Source: a virus
DNA length: 43,058 bases
Virus record (IMG/VR): IMGVR_UViG_3300025759_000187
Span: 1 to 43,058 of that record
Direction: 5' to 3' (one strand)
Below, piece by piece: positions 6,598 through 16,342 of the stretch. Position 1 is the stretch's first letter. Each line of letters begins with the position of its first letter. Position numbers and translations under genes: made by a program. A model generated the notes under the pieces. That model had not been told where the DNA came from. It saw only the letters and a list, made by a program, of their open reading frames with translations, and made no database searches.

Positions 6598-6889
6598 TTG
6601 GATCGAGCGGGTCAAGCGTAAATGAGACAGATTTGATCGAATCGCTGCCTGCCTCTTCTTCAATCTCCTGTAGCCACGCCAAAATCTTCTTAACCTCAGG
6701 GCGGTTTTCAATGTTGTCGGCTTCCGTTTCATAGCGCAGTGTGGAACCGTCGTCCCGCTCGATTTTGATTACGCGCTTGTAGCCGGGAGTACGCTTCAAT
6801 TTGAGAGCCCATCGAACAATAGCAGCTAATAGTCCAGAAGATAGTAAGCCTGTGGCAATAGCCTCAATCAGTTCGTTGTCCTTCACGTT
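6590..6889 (-). CDS. one-helix membrane protein, holin candidate
   Basis: About 99 residues. A hydrophobic segment near the N-terminus (ATGLLSSGLLAAIVRWAL) is followed by a basic patch (KLKRTPGYKR) and a charged acidic C-terminal part with a helix (KKILAWLQEIEEEAG). One transmembrane helix with a charged tail, located between the terminase genes, fits a class III-like holin or another lysis protein (T7 holin gp17.5 lies nearby on its map). A GTG start at 6889 gives a short overlap with the small-terminase gene. A TTG at 6910 is the alternative. Family membership is not recognised. Confidence 0.6.
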   Translation of the reverse strand, partial: NVKDNELIEAIATGLLSSGLLAAIVRWALKLKRTPGYKRVIKIERDDGSTLRYETEADNIENRPEVKKILAWLQEIEEEAGSDSIKSVSFTLDPLDPNG

Positions 6890-7100
6890 TACTAACTCTA
6901 ACGTCCTCAAAATCTAGGTTCGACCAGTCGCTAGTCTTGGCCTCGTTCGGGACATTAAAGCCTTGAGTAAAGGTGGCTCCACCGCGCGAAGACCTGTCAT
7001 TAAGGTACTTACGACACACCTCTAGCTCTGACGCAGTAATGTCGTCTTGTTGAAGTTTCTCCAGCACGCGCTGGTACATCAGGTCGTCAGGGTCGATCAT
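6864..7100 (-). CDS. probable terminase small subunit (T7 gp18-like)
   Basis: A 78-residue protein, MIDPDDLMYQRVLEKLQQ at the start, with an N-terminal helical segment (residues 3-32), a Gly/Ser turn and a charged tail. T7 gp18 (89 residues) recognises DNA and recruits the large subunit. The identification rests on size, helical start and position directly after the gp16-like gene and before the large subunit. Sequence alone is weak evidence. It overlaps the giant ejection-protein gene by ATGA. Confidence 0.6.
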   Translation of the reverse strand: MIDPDDLMYQRVLEKLQQDDITASELEVCRKYLNDRSSRGGATFTQGFNVPNEAKTSDWSNLDFEDVRVSKREGQRTD

Positions 7101-10100
7101 TGGTAAAGAGAAGGTCTTGCCGCTGCGCGGCGGGCACGGGAAATGCGACGGGCCTGCTTGTACTGGCTGGCAAGCTCAGGTTCTTCTTTCAGCATTTCGC
7201 GGAAAGCCTTGTCGCGGAATCGTCGGATCTCTGCTTCGATCATGCGAACCCGCGGACTCACGTTGCCGTCGTCGTCAAGGTACGGGGAGATTGACTGGTA
7301 CTTCTGTGACCCGATAATGCGCCTGAGTGACTGCCGCAGGTCCATGCCACGCAGTTTGATCTCTGTGGATCGCTGTTGCCAGCGGTCGTATAGAGTGCGA
7401 CCATTACGCATCAAGCTTTCATCCATCATGTCTACTTGCTTGTACTTGCGCGGAGCAAGTTGCCAAGCGTTAGACAGCCGGGCAATCTCCGACGAAATCT
7501 TCTGGTCGTTGATCGTGCGAACGTTAGTCGGGGCGAAGTCGAACAAGATGCTGTCGCCCACAAGTTCGCGCTTCACCTTGTAGCCCAGCAGATCTCTCCG
7601 AGAATCTTTCACCTCATCAGTCCAGCCCGGAATAGACACAAGCATTTTATCCGCCCATGTGCGGGTGGCGCGTAGGTCCTCGTCACCGTTGATGTGGTCA
7701 GCATACTTCGCAGCATCGCGGACAGAGTTAGGGATCAGTAGCGAGCGCACTCGATCCGACAGCCAGCGGTTCGTGTGATCCATGTCGCCAGACAGAATCT
7801 GGAACAGGTCACTAAGACCTCGGGTGAAGTTCTTATCCGTAAGCTGACGGACCAGAGAGCCCGACAGCGCAGCAGTAGCTGCACTCATTCCAGCCTCAGC
7901 AGTCTCATATTCATTGCTGTTGCGGTAGTAATGCGCGATCTGCACAGAGTCAGCCAGAAGGCCAAGCCACGAAGCAATGGGTTCCACTCTCTGATATGAG
8001 AAGTATTGGTCTCCGACCCGCACACTGTAAGGTTGCCAGCCTGCGTTAATCATAGCCCGCTTCATCTGCAAGTCTTTCGGCCCGCCACCAGTGATCGTCG
8101 GCAGGACTTGAGACTCTGTGGGCACCACCATGCCATCGCGGGACAGAAGCGCACCAAACGAACCTACGACCATTGAAGCCATGTACATGTTCGTTGCCGC
8201 AGCTTGCGCTCGCTCCGGGTTTGAGTGCCGCATTTGCTGTAGAAGGGCCTCAACTCCCGGCAGTTGACCGAAGCCTGTAGCCTGTCCCGCCCGCACCATT
8301 GCCTCCAAACTGCCACCAACCGTGTTCTCAAGGCCCACAGCGGCAACGTTAACCGGAACAGTCAGGAACGGGGCGAAGAAGCGCAGCGACGGGTGCTTGC
8401 GAACCATGCGGGTGGCGCTTGCAGCTAGGCGTGTAGCCCCCTGCGTGAACCGACTCGCAACTTCAGTCTCACTTTCGGCAAGCTCTTGCACCGGGCGGTT
8501 GAATGCCACTCCTTGTGCCCGCACCCGCGCCTTATCAACGTCGGCGCGGAGCAACTCATGGTTTGTACGAGTGCTTTCAATCTCGCGCAAGACGGCTTGA
8601 TTGATCCCAACCTCGTCAATGTCCTCAGCCCGACTGGCTCTCTTAAAGATCTCGTCGCCTAGGAACTGCTGCTCCATCTTTTCCGGCTCCTTCATGACGA
8701 CAACAGCCGTCTGATAAGCCTTCTCAGCAGCCTCAGCGTGGTCAAGCCCAGCAGCAATGTGCCGTTCGTACAGGTCAGACTCCAGCTTAGCTTGATAGAC
8801 CGCAAGCTGGGACACCCGGTCGATCATCGGCATCACATGCTTGCCGGGTAGAGTGGCAACAGACGTAGCCCCCGCGGCCCGGACAATCGCTCCACCGACA
8901 ACATCCCCAGTCAGGTCACCAAGGCGCTGCCCAGCACGCTGAATCATGCTGGGGTTATCTAGGCGGTAACGCACAGCAAGGCCAGTTTGCCGCATCATCG
9001 TCTGAAGCTCATCACGCCCAGCAGCATTGAACACTTTCTTCGTGTTCTGCATCGCGTACCGCATAGACTTGAACATCACACGGTTCTCCCGCTTGACGGC
9101 ATCTACAATCTTTTGCATGTTGGCGTCACCATCCGCCGCCGACTGCACATTCACTTCGCCCAGAATGTTGCGGGCCATCCGGTACGGCTCCACAAGGAAA
9201 GGCGAAGCCAGCGCAGTGGTGATAGTCTTGACACCGCTAATGATGTTGACTGCGTTAAGGTCAGCCAGTTGGGACAGGCTGCTTTTAAGTGTCCACTTAT
9301 CAACAAGACCGTCTACCTTTTCCGCGAACTCACCGATGTTGGTTGAGCTTTCGTAGGCTCGAATAACCTTACGCTCGAAAGCTTTGAGGTGTCGCTCAGC
9401 AGACTTGTCCGTCCCGGCACGCACGATAAGTTCGTTGTACACCTCATGGATCGGTCGTCCTTCAACGTCAATGCCGATCTTACGTTCAGCGTAGGTGTCG
9501 AGACTTTCAGTAATCCGCTGCACACCCGTCCGCTTTTGGAACGACTTAAGGCCACGTCCAAAGTTACTGGACACCTGCCTGTACCCTTCAAGGGCCTCGA
9601 ACATCGTACCAAGCGCAACACCTAGAGCACGCCGTGAGCCTGCGTCTTCGGGTGCCTTGCCGTCCTGAATTGCGCGGGCAAGATCATGGATATCCTTACC
9701 CAGCTTCTCCGAGAAGCGGCGAGACTTGCGAGCCCAGGAAGCAAGGGTGAGAAGCTCTTTCGGGCGGTTCTTAAGACGCCCCAAGTGCTCCCTCGTTTCA
9801 GTGACGTTCCGCGCCAGCGCATCTTGATCTTGCTTCAGAGTGTTGCTGGCAGACACCACAACCTCGTCCACATTGGTTGCTGCATTAACGTCTTGCCTGA
9901 GTGCGTCATCAGGATCAAGGTCGTCCAGCAGCCCGCGCAAGTCGTCCATTTCGTCAGCTTGCGTGCGCGTCACTAGCTTGTCGAAGACCTTACGCATCTC
10001 CGGGTTGATGCGAACGTTAATAGAAGAGCCCCGCACACGGTCGTAGATGGCACGCATGTACGCAGCCATCTTCTTGAACATGTTCTCCATCGCAGGGATA

Positions 10101-12847
10101 GGAGCCTTACCGTCGCGAAGGTACTTCTCAAAGCCGACAGCAAACCGCTCTTCTGCGGCCTCGTCCCACACGCCGTTCTTTGCGCCAGCCCATTTTTCAG
10201 CAACTGCAATGTCGTCCTCCGAAATGCCCTGCCGCTGCTGGATGTCGATGTCACGGTTAAACAGGCGGCGGCGAGCAACGTGAGCAACTTCGTGGACGCC
10301 TGTTGAGAAGTTGGCGGATTCAAAGCCTTCGATTAGCGCACGCCCGTCTTCAAGAAAGCTGACCTGTCCTTGAATTTCCGCGTTGCGCTGGTACATGCGC
10401 GTAATTTCAAAGTCTTGGTCGCGGAATAGAACGTAGTTGAAGTCCGCGTCTTTTAGTGTATCGTAGTTCCTTTTGTTTCTGATACCTCCGTTTTGATATT
10501 TGATGCCGTAAATTCCGTAATCTGCGAGTCGGAGTGATGCGGTTTTTTGAGCGTCAAAGAGGTCCTTTGCCTTTCGAAGGTTCTTCTTTCCGCTCACGTT
10601 AATCATCAGTTGCCTGTAAAAGCGACCACCGTCTCCGTCAATAAACTCAGAGAACATTTCAGCGCCAGGGTCTGTTCCGAAAACTTCCTGTAGAATGCGC
10701 TGAACGTTAGGGTGTTGTTTGCTAAACGGGCGATCCCAAAGAAGCATTTGATCTTCTTTGATCTTCATATCGACTTCAAAGGTTCGCCCAGGCTGGCCAA
10801 CATAAGCACGCCACTCAACGTTAATATCTTGTGTTGGAGATTTAACTTTTTCATTGACGTTGTTAAGTAGCTTTTTCCCAGTCTCGTATTTTTGTTTTGT
10901 GTTTTTGTACGCAATAGAGGAAGTGTCTCCTCGGGATTCAAAGCGCGACATTGACGATCTAAAGCTTTTGACTAGACCTTCAAGCTCGGCCTCCATGTAG
11001 TCCCCCAGATCTTCTGGTGAAAGCTGACGGTCGTTTCTAAACGAAAGCTCTGACAAAATATCCGCTGCGGCGGTAAGTTCGTCTAGCGGGCTCAACTCCT
11101 TACCTTCCCTGGCTAGTCTTTCGTTTTGGTTTCTATGGCTCTGAAGCAGACCTTGAGCAGTTTCCTCGTCAATGACAAATTCTTCATCCACCACTTTCTG
11201 GGGCGGACCTTGAATGTCCGGATTATTTTCACGCCAAAAGCCAGGATAAGTCAAATTGTCGCCGCCGATTGCAAACGCCGCAGAAGGCATACGTGCTGAA
11301 TTTTGTCGGCGGTAGTGTCGGGCAACCCACTCTGCGCCACCAAAGTAAACACCCCAGCCAAACGCCTGAGCACCTTCCCCGGCTCGTCCCCCAACGTAAT
11401 TGACGGAAAGCGACGTGTGCTTGCCGCCCGTGCCGTGGAAAACAGTTTGCTTTAGAGAGTCCGGGTCAACCGCCTCGCCACGGCGGAACAGGAAGGTGTC
11501 TCGGTCAAACCCAATAGCGTCAATGAGGCCCGCGATGGCCGACGCCTCCTCGTTGGTGACACCAAGAGCACCAACGATGTCGTCCTCGAACGTCCAGTTC
11601 TTCTCGTTATGTTTGCCCGCCTCCTTAAGACGCCTGCGGTCAAGAACCTTTTTTGCCTGATCACTCAGGTTCTGATAGGTGACGTAGTTGTAGATCTGGC
11701 CGTACCGCAGACCCCAACCATTGGGCTGGTTGAAAGTTCCCACATCCCCATACGTGATTCCTTCCCCGTCGAAGATCTCGTCTTGCTGCTTGGCCCGCTC
11801 CGACAGCTTGGTGGAGTCAATGTCCATTGCCCGACCGTCAGCCCGTTGGGCACTGGTGGCAGTGCCCGTCACGTAATCAATGGTCTCGCGTGCCGTACCC
11901 TCAAGCCGCAGCAGTGACAGAAAGTCATCGCGGTCGATAGCGCCCTCGACGTAATCTTCAAAGATTGCCTTGGCCCGCTCCCCCGCCTCCGGGTCCATGC
12001 GGTGCAGATCCAGATTGTCCAGAGCTTCCGGGCTCATACCGGATTCATCAAGAGGCTCCTTGAGTGATGCGTCAATCAGTTCCTCTTCGGCTTCCTCCTC
12101 GATCTTAGCTCGCTGCTCCGGTGTAAGGTTACCCACAGTGCGACGAGCCGCCCTGTAGATAGCCTTCATGCTTTGGAACACAGGCTCAGCCACAGCGCCA
12201 GCGACCATGCCATCCAGCACGTTCTTAAGCCTACCCTCCATGATGGAGTCGTCGCCGTCGCCTTCGATGTAGTTGAACAGTTCGTTCTGTAGAGGCTCGT
12301 ACTGATTGATAATGCTGACCAGACGCCCTTCATCGGCAGCGAACGCAGCGCCGTCAACAAGCGGAGCCTGAGCAAAGAACTCAAATCCAATCCGCTTCAG
12401 ACCTTTGGCCTTCATACCTTTCTCGTACATGCGCTTACCTTTGAGCGCAAGGCTACCGCCTCGCATCAGCATGGTAGCGATGGCCCCACCTGCCAGCGCA
12501 GCCGCGCCTCCGGTCGCCACGCTGACGGCACCGAAGATGGCGGTGACAGCCATGTACGTCAGGGCGCTGCCTGCGAGGTACTGACTAAAGCCTCCAGCGA
12601 TCTGCCCAACAGTGGTGTCGGGTGCGTCCACTAGGTTCCAATCAACCTTGTCGTCCTCAGCCCCGAACGTGTATTCCGCCAGCCCGACGAACGAGCGGAT
12701 GGCTTCCTCAGCCCCGTTGACGACACCTAGGCCCACATCTCCAGCGGTATCTAGGAAGCCTTCACCGAAGAATCCATTGTCTTCAACTTGCCCGCCAACT
12801 TGTCCGTACAGTTGCTGGTAATAAGGATCAGTGTTGCGTGCAGTCAT
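7097..12847 (-). CDS. giant gp16-like ejection protein with ADP-ribosyltransferase and zincin domains
   Basis: A 1916-residue internal virion protein D (T7 gp16 is 1318). Residues about 90-135 are hydrophobic. Residues about 467-815 resemble the ADP-ribosyltransferase domain of phage polyvalent proteins: HGT at 471-473, then GAGEGAQAFGWGVYF-like spacing with Tyr501, and a closing strand NYVLFRDQDFEI from 804. Residues 852-856 are HEVAH, with a candidate third zinc ligand at Glu899/Glu900 in AEERFA, as in metallopeptidases of polyvalent proteins. The C-terminal third is helical and contains the FFAPFLTVPVNV motif common in such proteins. No lytic transglycosylase motif is seen. It is presumably ejected with DNA, as gp16 is, and may modify host proteins. 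The ART-coding DNA is AT-rich compared with the gene's ends. Confidence 0.85.
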   Translation of the reverse strand: MTARNTDPYYQQLYGQVGGQVEDNGFFGEGFLDTAGDVGLGVVNGAEEAIRSFVGLAEYTFGAEDDKVDWNLVDAPDTTVGQIAGGFSQYLAGSALTYMAVTAIFGAVSVATGGAAALAGGAIATMLMRGGSLALKGKRMYEKGMKAKGLKRIGFEFFAQAPLVDGAAFAADEGRLVSIINQYEPLQNELFNYIEGDGDDSIMEGRLKNVLDGMVAGAVAEPVFQSMKAIYRAARRTVGNLTPEQRAKIEEEAEEELIDASLKEPLDESGMSPEALDNLDLHRMDPEAGERAKAIFEDYVEGAIDRDDFLSLLRLEGTARETIDYVTGTATSAQRADGRAMDIDSTKLSERAKQQDEIFDGEGITYGDVGTFNQPNGWGLRYGQIYNYVTYQNLSDQAKKVLDRRRLKEAGKHNEKNWTFEDDIVGALGVTNEEASAIAGLIDAIGFDRDTFLFRRGEAVDPDSLKQTVFHGTGGKHTSLSVNYVGGRAGEGAQAFGWGVYFGGAEWVARHYRRQNSARMPSAAFAIGGDNLTYPGFWRENNPDIQGPPQKVVDEEFVIDEETAQGLLQSHRNQNERLAREGKELSPLDELTAAADILSELSFRNDRQLSPEDLGDYMEAELEGLVKSFRSSMSRFESRGDTSSIAYKNTKQKYETGKKLLNNVNEKVKSPTQDINVEWRAYVGQPGRTFEVDMKIKEDQMLLWDRPFSKQHPNVQRILQEVFGTDPGAEMFSEFIDGDGGRFYRQLMINVSGKKNLRKAKDLFDAQKTASLRLADYGIYGIKYQNGGIRNKRNYDTLKDADFNYVLFRDQDFEITRMYQRNAEIQGQVSFLEDGRALIEGFESANFSTGVHEVAHVARRRLFNRDIDIQQRQGISEDDIAVAEKWAGAKNGVWDEAAEERFAVGFEKYLRDGKAPIPAMENMFKKMAAYMRAIYDRVRGSSINVRINPEMRKVFDKLVTRTQADEMDDLRGLLDDLDPDDALRQDVNAATNVDEVVVSASNTLKQDQDALARNVTETREHLGRLKNRPKELLTLASWARKSRRFSEKLGKDIHDLARAIQDGKAPEDAGSRRALGVALGTMFEALEGYRQVSSNFGRGLKSFQKRTGVQRITESLDTYAERKIGIDVEGRPIHEVYNELIVRAGTDKSAERHLKAFERKVIRAYESSTNIGEFAEKVDGLVDKWTLKSSLSQLADLNAVNIISGVKTITTALASPFLVEPYRMARNILGEVNVQSAADGDANMQKIVDAVKRENRVMFKSMRYAMQNTKKVFNAAGRDELQTMMRQTGLAVRYRLDNPSMIQRAGQRLGDLTGDVVGGAIVRAAGATSVATLPGKHVMPMIDRVSQLAVYQAKLESDLYERHIAAGLDHAEAAEKAYQTAVVVMKEPEKMEQQFLGDEIFKRASRAEDIDEVGINQAVLREIESTRTNHELLRADVDKARVRAQGVAFNRPVQELAESETEVASRFTQGATRLAASATRMVRKHPSLRFFAPFLTVPVNVAAVGLENTVGGSLEAMVRAGQATGFGQLPGVEALLQQMRHSNPERAQAAATNMYMASMVVGSFGALLSRDGMVVPTESQVLPTITGGGPKDLQMKRAMINAGWQPYSVRVGDQYFSYQRVEPIASWLGLLADSVQIAHYYRNSNEYETAEAGMSAATAALSGSLVRQLTDKNFTRGLSDLFQILSGDMDHTNRWLSDRVRSLLIPNSVRDAAKYADHINGDEDLRATRTWADKMLVSIPGWTDEVKDSRRDLLGYKVKRELVGDSILFDFAPTNVRTINDQKISSEIARLSNAWQLAPRKYKQVDMMDESLMRNGRTLYDRWQQRSTEIKLRGMDLRQSLRRIIGSQKYQSISPYLDDDGNVSPRVRMIEAEIRRFRDKAFREMLKEEPELASQYKQARRISRARRAAARPSLYQ

Positions 12848-15762
12848 CGGTTACTCCGGTTAGTCTCGATGAGGAGAAAGTGATTGACAAGAGCGCCAAG
12901 CGCAGCCCGCTCAGCAAGAGGCATGTCTCGGTCTAGTTGCGACGGCTTCACGCCGCGACGAATTTCAAAGACCTTCTTAGCGTTACTAAGCGCGTTCGCT
13001 ACAACAGGGTTGCGATCAGCCGCTTGCTGCAACTCTGAAGGGTTAATAGCTGAGAGACCTGTTTTTGTTGAAGTTGTTAGAAACGAACTTCGTGCAATAA
13101 GAGCTTTTTGTACATAGCCGTCTCTCAACTGCATGACAGTTGCACGCGACACATTTTCAGGTGATCCGAAAGTGACGGCGTTAGCAAGGTTGTCGTATTC
13201 TTTACCTTTGATCGTTTTGGGAACACGAAAGGACGTAATCGGCATTTTACTGATGTCGTAAGAGATAGCGTCAGGCCGACCTTCAAAGGCCCCAACTTTG
13301 AGATTTGGGAATCGTGAAGGGTTTTCTCGGATTACCTCAGCAAGTCCCTTATCCTTGAACAGCGTTTCAAGATGCCCCCTACCCGAATAAGCAAGTTGCC
13401 CTGCTAGAAACGGTTGCTTAGGGATTAGATTGACGAGAGTCCTTTCCAATTGCCCCTGCATCTCAGGGCTAAAGAATCCGTAAGTGTCGTCATAAACACT
13501 TTGCTCATTAACAATGTTGAGCAGGATCTCATCTTCAATGAAATTATAAAGTTGCTCGCGATGTTGTTGTACAAACTTTGAGCCGATCTTACGTTGATTG
13601 AGGTATGCGTCATCAAAACGATCTTTTGTTTTTGCACCTTTACCGTAGTCGCCTGCCTTTGGTTGGTAATCAGTTCCAAACAGAAGGCGGCTAATGTGAG
13701 CGGCTTGAAGGTAAACAGAGTCTAGAGCGCGTCCTCCGTACTGGACCTCTGTGATGCGTGTACCCGTGGGCTCACCCTCGGCGGTCTCACCTGTCGGCTC
13801 TAGAATTGGACCACTAATTTCATAATCTTCTAGATCTCTAACTGCGCGCAGAACCGACGAATTTTTTCTACGAGCAAGCTCGTTGCGTTCTATACCTGTA
13901 AAGACTAGACGCCCGCTAGGTACTTGCGCCCTTTCAGCAATTACCTCCTCAGTTTCTGTTCTAATTTCTTCTTGGTCAGTTGCAGCCAAAACGTCTAGTT
14001 GAACTGGGGCGTCTGCTTCGACAAGCTTCTGTAGACTTTGCGCGATTTGTTCTCGCATCTCAACAGTCGAAATCTCCCCCGCTTCATGCCGCTTTTCAAT
14101 CGATCGAAGACTGCCCCCCATAAACTCCGCAAGAATTTTGTGGGCGTCTTGCGTGATTTCAACTTGCTCATCAGGGTCCTTGAGGATGAAAGGAGTAATC
14201 AGCGTACCCTTTTGTGCCATCGAGATAGCAGACAGGAGCGCGTTTCTGTTAGTAACTACAGTTCGCTCATCTCTACGCTTGTAAGCTTGGTCCGTAATTA
14301 TCTTTATTGCCTCCGGGCGATCATCGGGCCGGAAGTTAGTATTAACAAACTTCTCTATCTCCTCAAATGATTCACCTCTCAAGCCCATTTCGTAGGCTTC
14401 GAGCGCGTTACCTTTCACCCTAGCCAAGTTGTTAGCTTGAGTCCGATCTTCGCTACCAGAATCGTCTCGCGCAAGGCGGCTATGGTGATTCCCAACCATC
14501 GTCTCAAAGCGGTAACCCAAAGCCGGGTCTTCCTGCATGATGTCTTCGATGTACTCACGCTGCCTGTCTCGTTGCTCAGGCGTTTGATCGTCTGGGCGCA
14601 CGTGATACCAGTCAGTACCCATAGACGCCTCAAGAATAAGTTGGGCGGCTTTTTCATTTTGTTCGTTGTCGCCTTGACCCGCGTAAGCCTTTTCTCGCCG
14701 CGTTTCATCAATAAAGGCGTCCGACTTCTCTAGCACCTTTACCATAGCTGCGCTGCCCTCAGAGAAGATCTTGTTCCCAGAGCCTGACTTAGCCTCAAGG
14801 AACGTGTCTCGCAGTGCCGCTAGAGCTTCTTCCTGATCGTCGAAGTCTTTGACATCAATCTGGATCTGCCGACTCATCGCGCTATAGAGGTTAAGCAGCG
14901 CCTCTCTGCGCTCTTCCGGCGTCCCCGTCTCTAGCGTGCCGTCCCACCACTGAGTCAACTCCGTAGACAAGATACCAACAGACTCGTCGATATCTAGATC
15001 CTCGTTACCGTCAGCCGTTAGCTTTGATGTCACATCACTTAGAGCCAAGAAGGCGGCGGAAGATTTACCCTCGACAATCTTTGCCGACGCCCGCGTCTCT
15101 ACCTCCGATGTTGCCGCAGCCCGCGCCTTGGCGACGGTCTCCGATAGAAGCTGCGTACCTAAAGTCTGGCCGTACTCAGAGAGGCCACCGAAGAAGTCAT
15201 TCTGCTCGCTCTCTAGGATCTGTGCAAGCTTCTGGTCCGCAGCCATCGCCGCCCACTCACCACCCGTCATGATGGTACTGGCGTCAGGGAACGCAAGCTG
15301 CTGCTCAATAGATTCAATGACCTCAGGTAGGCGTGACATAATACCTGCCTGAGCCTCAGCAGCGCGTCCCCGCACAACAGCTTCTTCAAAGCTGCGAACA
15401 AAGAAGTCATTGTCAAGCTTGGACAGGTCCCCAACGGTAGACGCCTTTGCTAGGTCCGCACGTAGCTGCCGCGGCGTCTTACCGCTATCCACGTACTCAG
15501 CTACAACCTTATTGAAATCTTCGCCCGCAGCAACTCGGACTCCAATTTTAGTCGCAACCTCAGAGACTCTTTTGTTCTCTGCCTTTTGCTCGGTGCGGGC
15601 AAGATCTGCAATAGTCTGTAGAAACTTGTCTACTTCTGGTGCCGCCGACTCATAGCCTTCTGTCCTTTGGATAGCGTTGGACGTAGGCGTAAACGTCTCC
15701 AAGGGCCTGACGGTCGGCTGCACCATAAAGGGCCTTAGCCTTTGAGGATCTTGTCTTGCCAT
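12844..15762 (-). CDS. internal virion protein C (T7 gp15-like)
   Basis: A 972-residue, largely helical and charged protein, larger than T7 gp15 (747). In T7, gp15 forms with gp14 and gp16 the internal core, which is ejected to build the trans-envelope DNA channel. The assignment rests on gene order (gp14-like, this gene, gp16-like), length and helical composition. No enzymatic motif is recognised. The middle of the gene (about 13000-14500) is visibly more AT-rich than its ends. It overlaps the gp16-like gene by ATGA. Confidence 0.85.
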   Translation of the reverse strand: MARQDPQRLRPFMVQPTVRPLETFTPTSNAIQRTEGYESAAPEVDKFLQTIADLARTEQKAENKRVSEVATKIGVRVAAGEDFNKVVAEYVDSGKTPRQLRADLAKASTVGDLSKLDNDFFVRSFEEAVVRGRAAEAQAGIMSRLPEVIESIEQQLAFPDASTIMTGGEWAAMAADQKLAQILESEQNDFFGGLSEYGQTLGTQLLSETVAKARAAATSEVETRASAKIVEGKSSAAFLALSDVTSKLTADGNEDLDIDESVGILSTELTQWWDGTLETGTPEERREALLNLYSAMSRQIQIDVKDFDDQEEALAALRDTFLEAKSGSGNKIFSEGSAAMVKVLEKSDAFIDETRREKAYAGQGDNEQNEKAAQLILEASMGTDWYHVRPDDQTPEQRDRQREYIEDIMQEDPALGYRFETMVGNHHSRLARDDSGSEDRTQANNLARVKGNALEAYEMGLRGESFEEIEKFVNTNFRPDDRPEAIKIITDQAYKRRDERTVVTNRNALLSAISMAQKGTLITPFILKDPDEQVEITQDAHKILAEFMGGSLRSIEKRHEAGEISTVEMREQIAQSLQKLVEADAPVQLDVLAATDQEEIRTETEEVIAERAQVPSGRLVFTGIERNELARRKNSSVLRAVRDLEDYEISGPILEPTGETAEGEPTGTRITEVQYGGRALDSVYLQAAHISRLLFGTDYQPKAGDYGKGAKTKDRFDDAYLNQRKIGSKFVQQHREQLYNFIEDEILLNIVNEQSVYDDTYGFFSPEMQGQLERTLVNLIPKQPFLAGQLAYSGRGHLETLFKDKGLAEVIRENPSRFPNLKVGAFEGRPDAISYDISKMPITSFRVPKTIKGKEYDNLANAVTFGSPENVSRATVMQLRDGYVQKALIARSSFLTTSTKTGLSAINPSELQQAADRNPVVANALSNAKKVFEIRRGVKPSQLDRDMPLAERAALGALVNHFLLIETNRSNR

Positions 15763-15763
15763 A

Positions 15764-16342
15764 CTACGTTAGGGGCTTACCTGTGAATGCGTTAATTCGT
15801 TGACCGCCTTCACCGTACCCCACACCAGACATGTAGCCTGTCGCTGCGGAGGTGCCGACGTTGAGAAGAGTGCCCAGCATGTTGGGCATTGGAATCGGTG
15901 TAGGCTGCGCTGCATTAATACGACCTTGTGTCTGTGCGCGTTCAGCCAGTTTCTGGTTTTCGAGGTCTTGCTGCGTGAACTCACGCTGCTTGGCGATGGA
16001 TGCGTACCGCAGCGTTTCCACCATACGCACCTCTTGGTTCAAATCCTGCATAGACCCGCCTTCCACGCCCGCCGCTGCTTGGCTCGCGCGGCTACCACCT
16101 TGGGCGTAGTACGCCTCAGCCGCCGCCTCGCGCATCTGCTGCCCAGTCGCGTAGTCTTCTTGGGACTCACGCTGCCCAAGCATACGCATAGAGTTAATCA
16201 TTGCTTCTGAAGCAGCAGCAACGTTTCTTTTCGCAATCTCTTGGTTTGCGCGGTTCGTCTGCTTAATCGCGCTACGCTCAGACATGGCACCAAGAAGGGA
16301 ATTTCCCCCCATAGCCATTGCCATTGCAGTGGGACTACACAT
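15764..16342 (-). CDS. internal virion protein B (T7 gp14-like)
   Basis: A 192-residue protein, matching T7 gp14 (196). It starts MCSPTAMAMAMGGNSLLGAM, an Ala/Met/Gly-rich segment, followed by a long Gln/Ala-rich helical region (QTNRANQEIAKRN onward) and a Gly-rich C-terminus. gp14 inserts in the outer membrane during ejection in T7. The start at 16342 was chosen because AGGAGG lies 8 nt before it. The longer reading to 16465 would run deep into the upstream gene. It overlaps the stop of the gp13-like gene by 8 nt. Confidence 0.85.
   Translation of the reverse strand: MCSPTAMAMAMGGNSLLGAMSERSAIKQTNRANQEIAKRNVAAASEAMINSMRMLGQRESQEDYATGQQMREAAAEAYYAQGGSRASQAAAGVEGGSMQDLNQEVRMVETLRYASIAKQREFTQQDLENQKLAERAQTQGRINAAQPTPIPMPNMLGTLLNVGTSAATGYMSGVGYGEGGQRINAFTGKPLT

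Noticed and set aside
15024-15352. Plus-strand frames opposite the gp15-like gene
   Set aside because: They are shadows of a well-supported 972-residue gene, with random-like Ser/Arg-rich composition.
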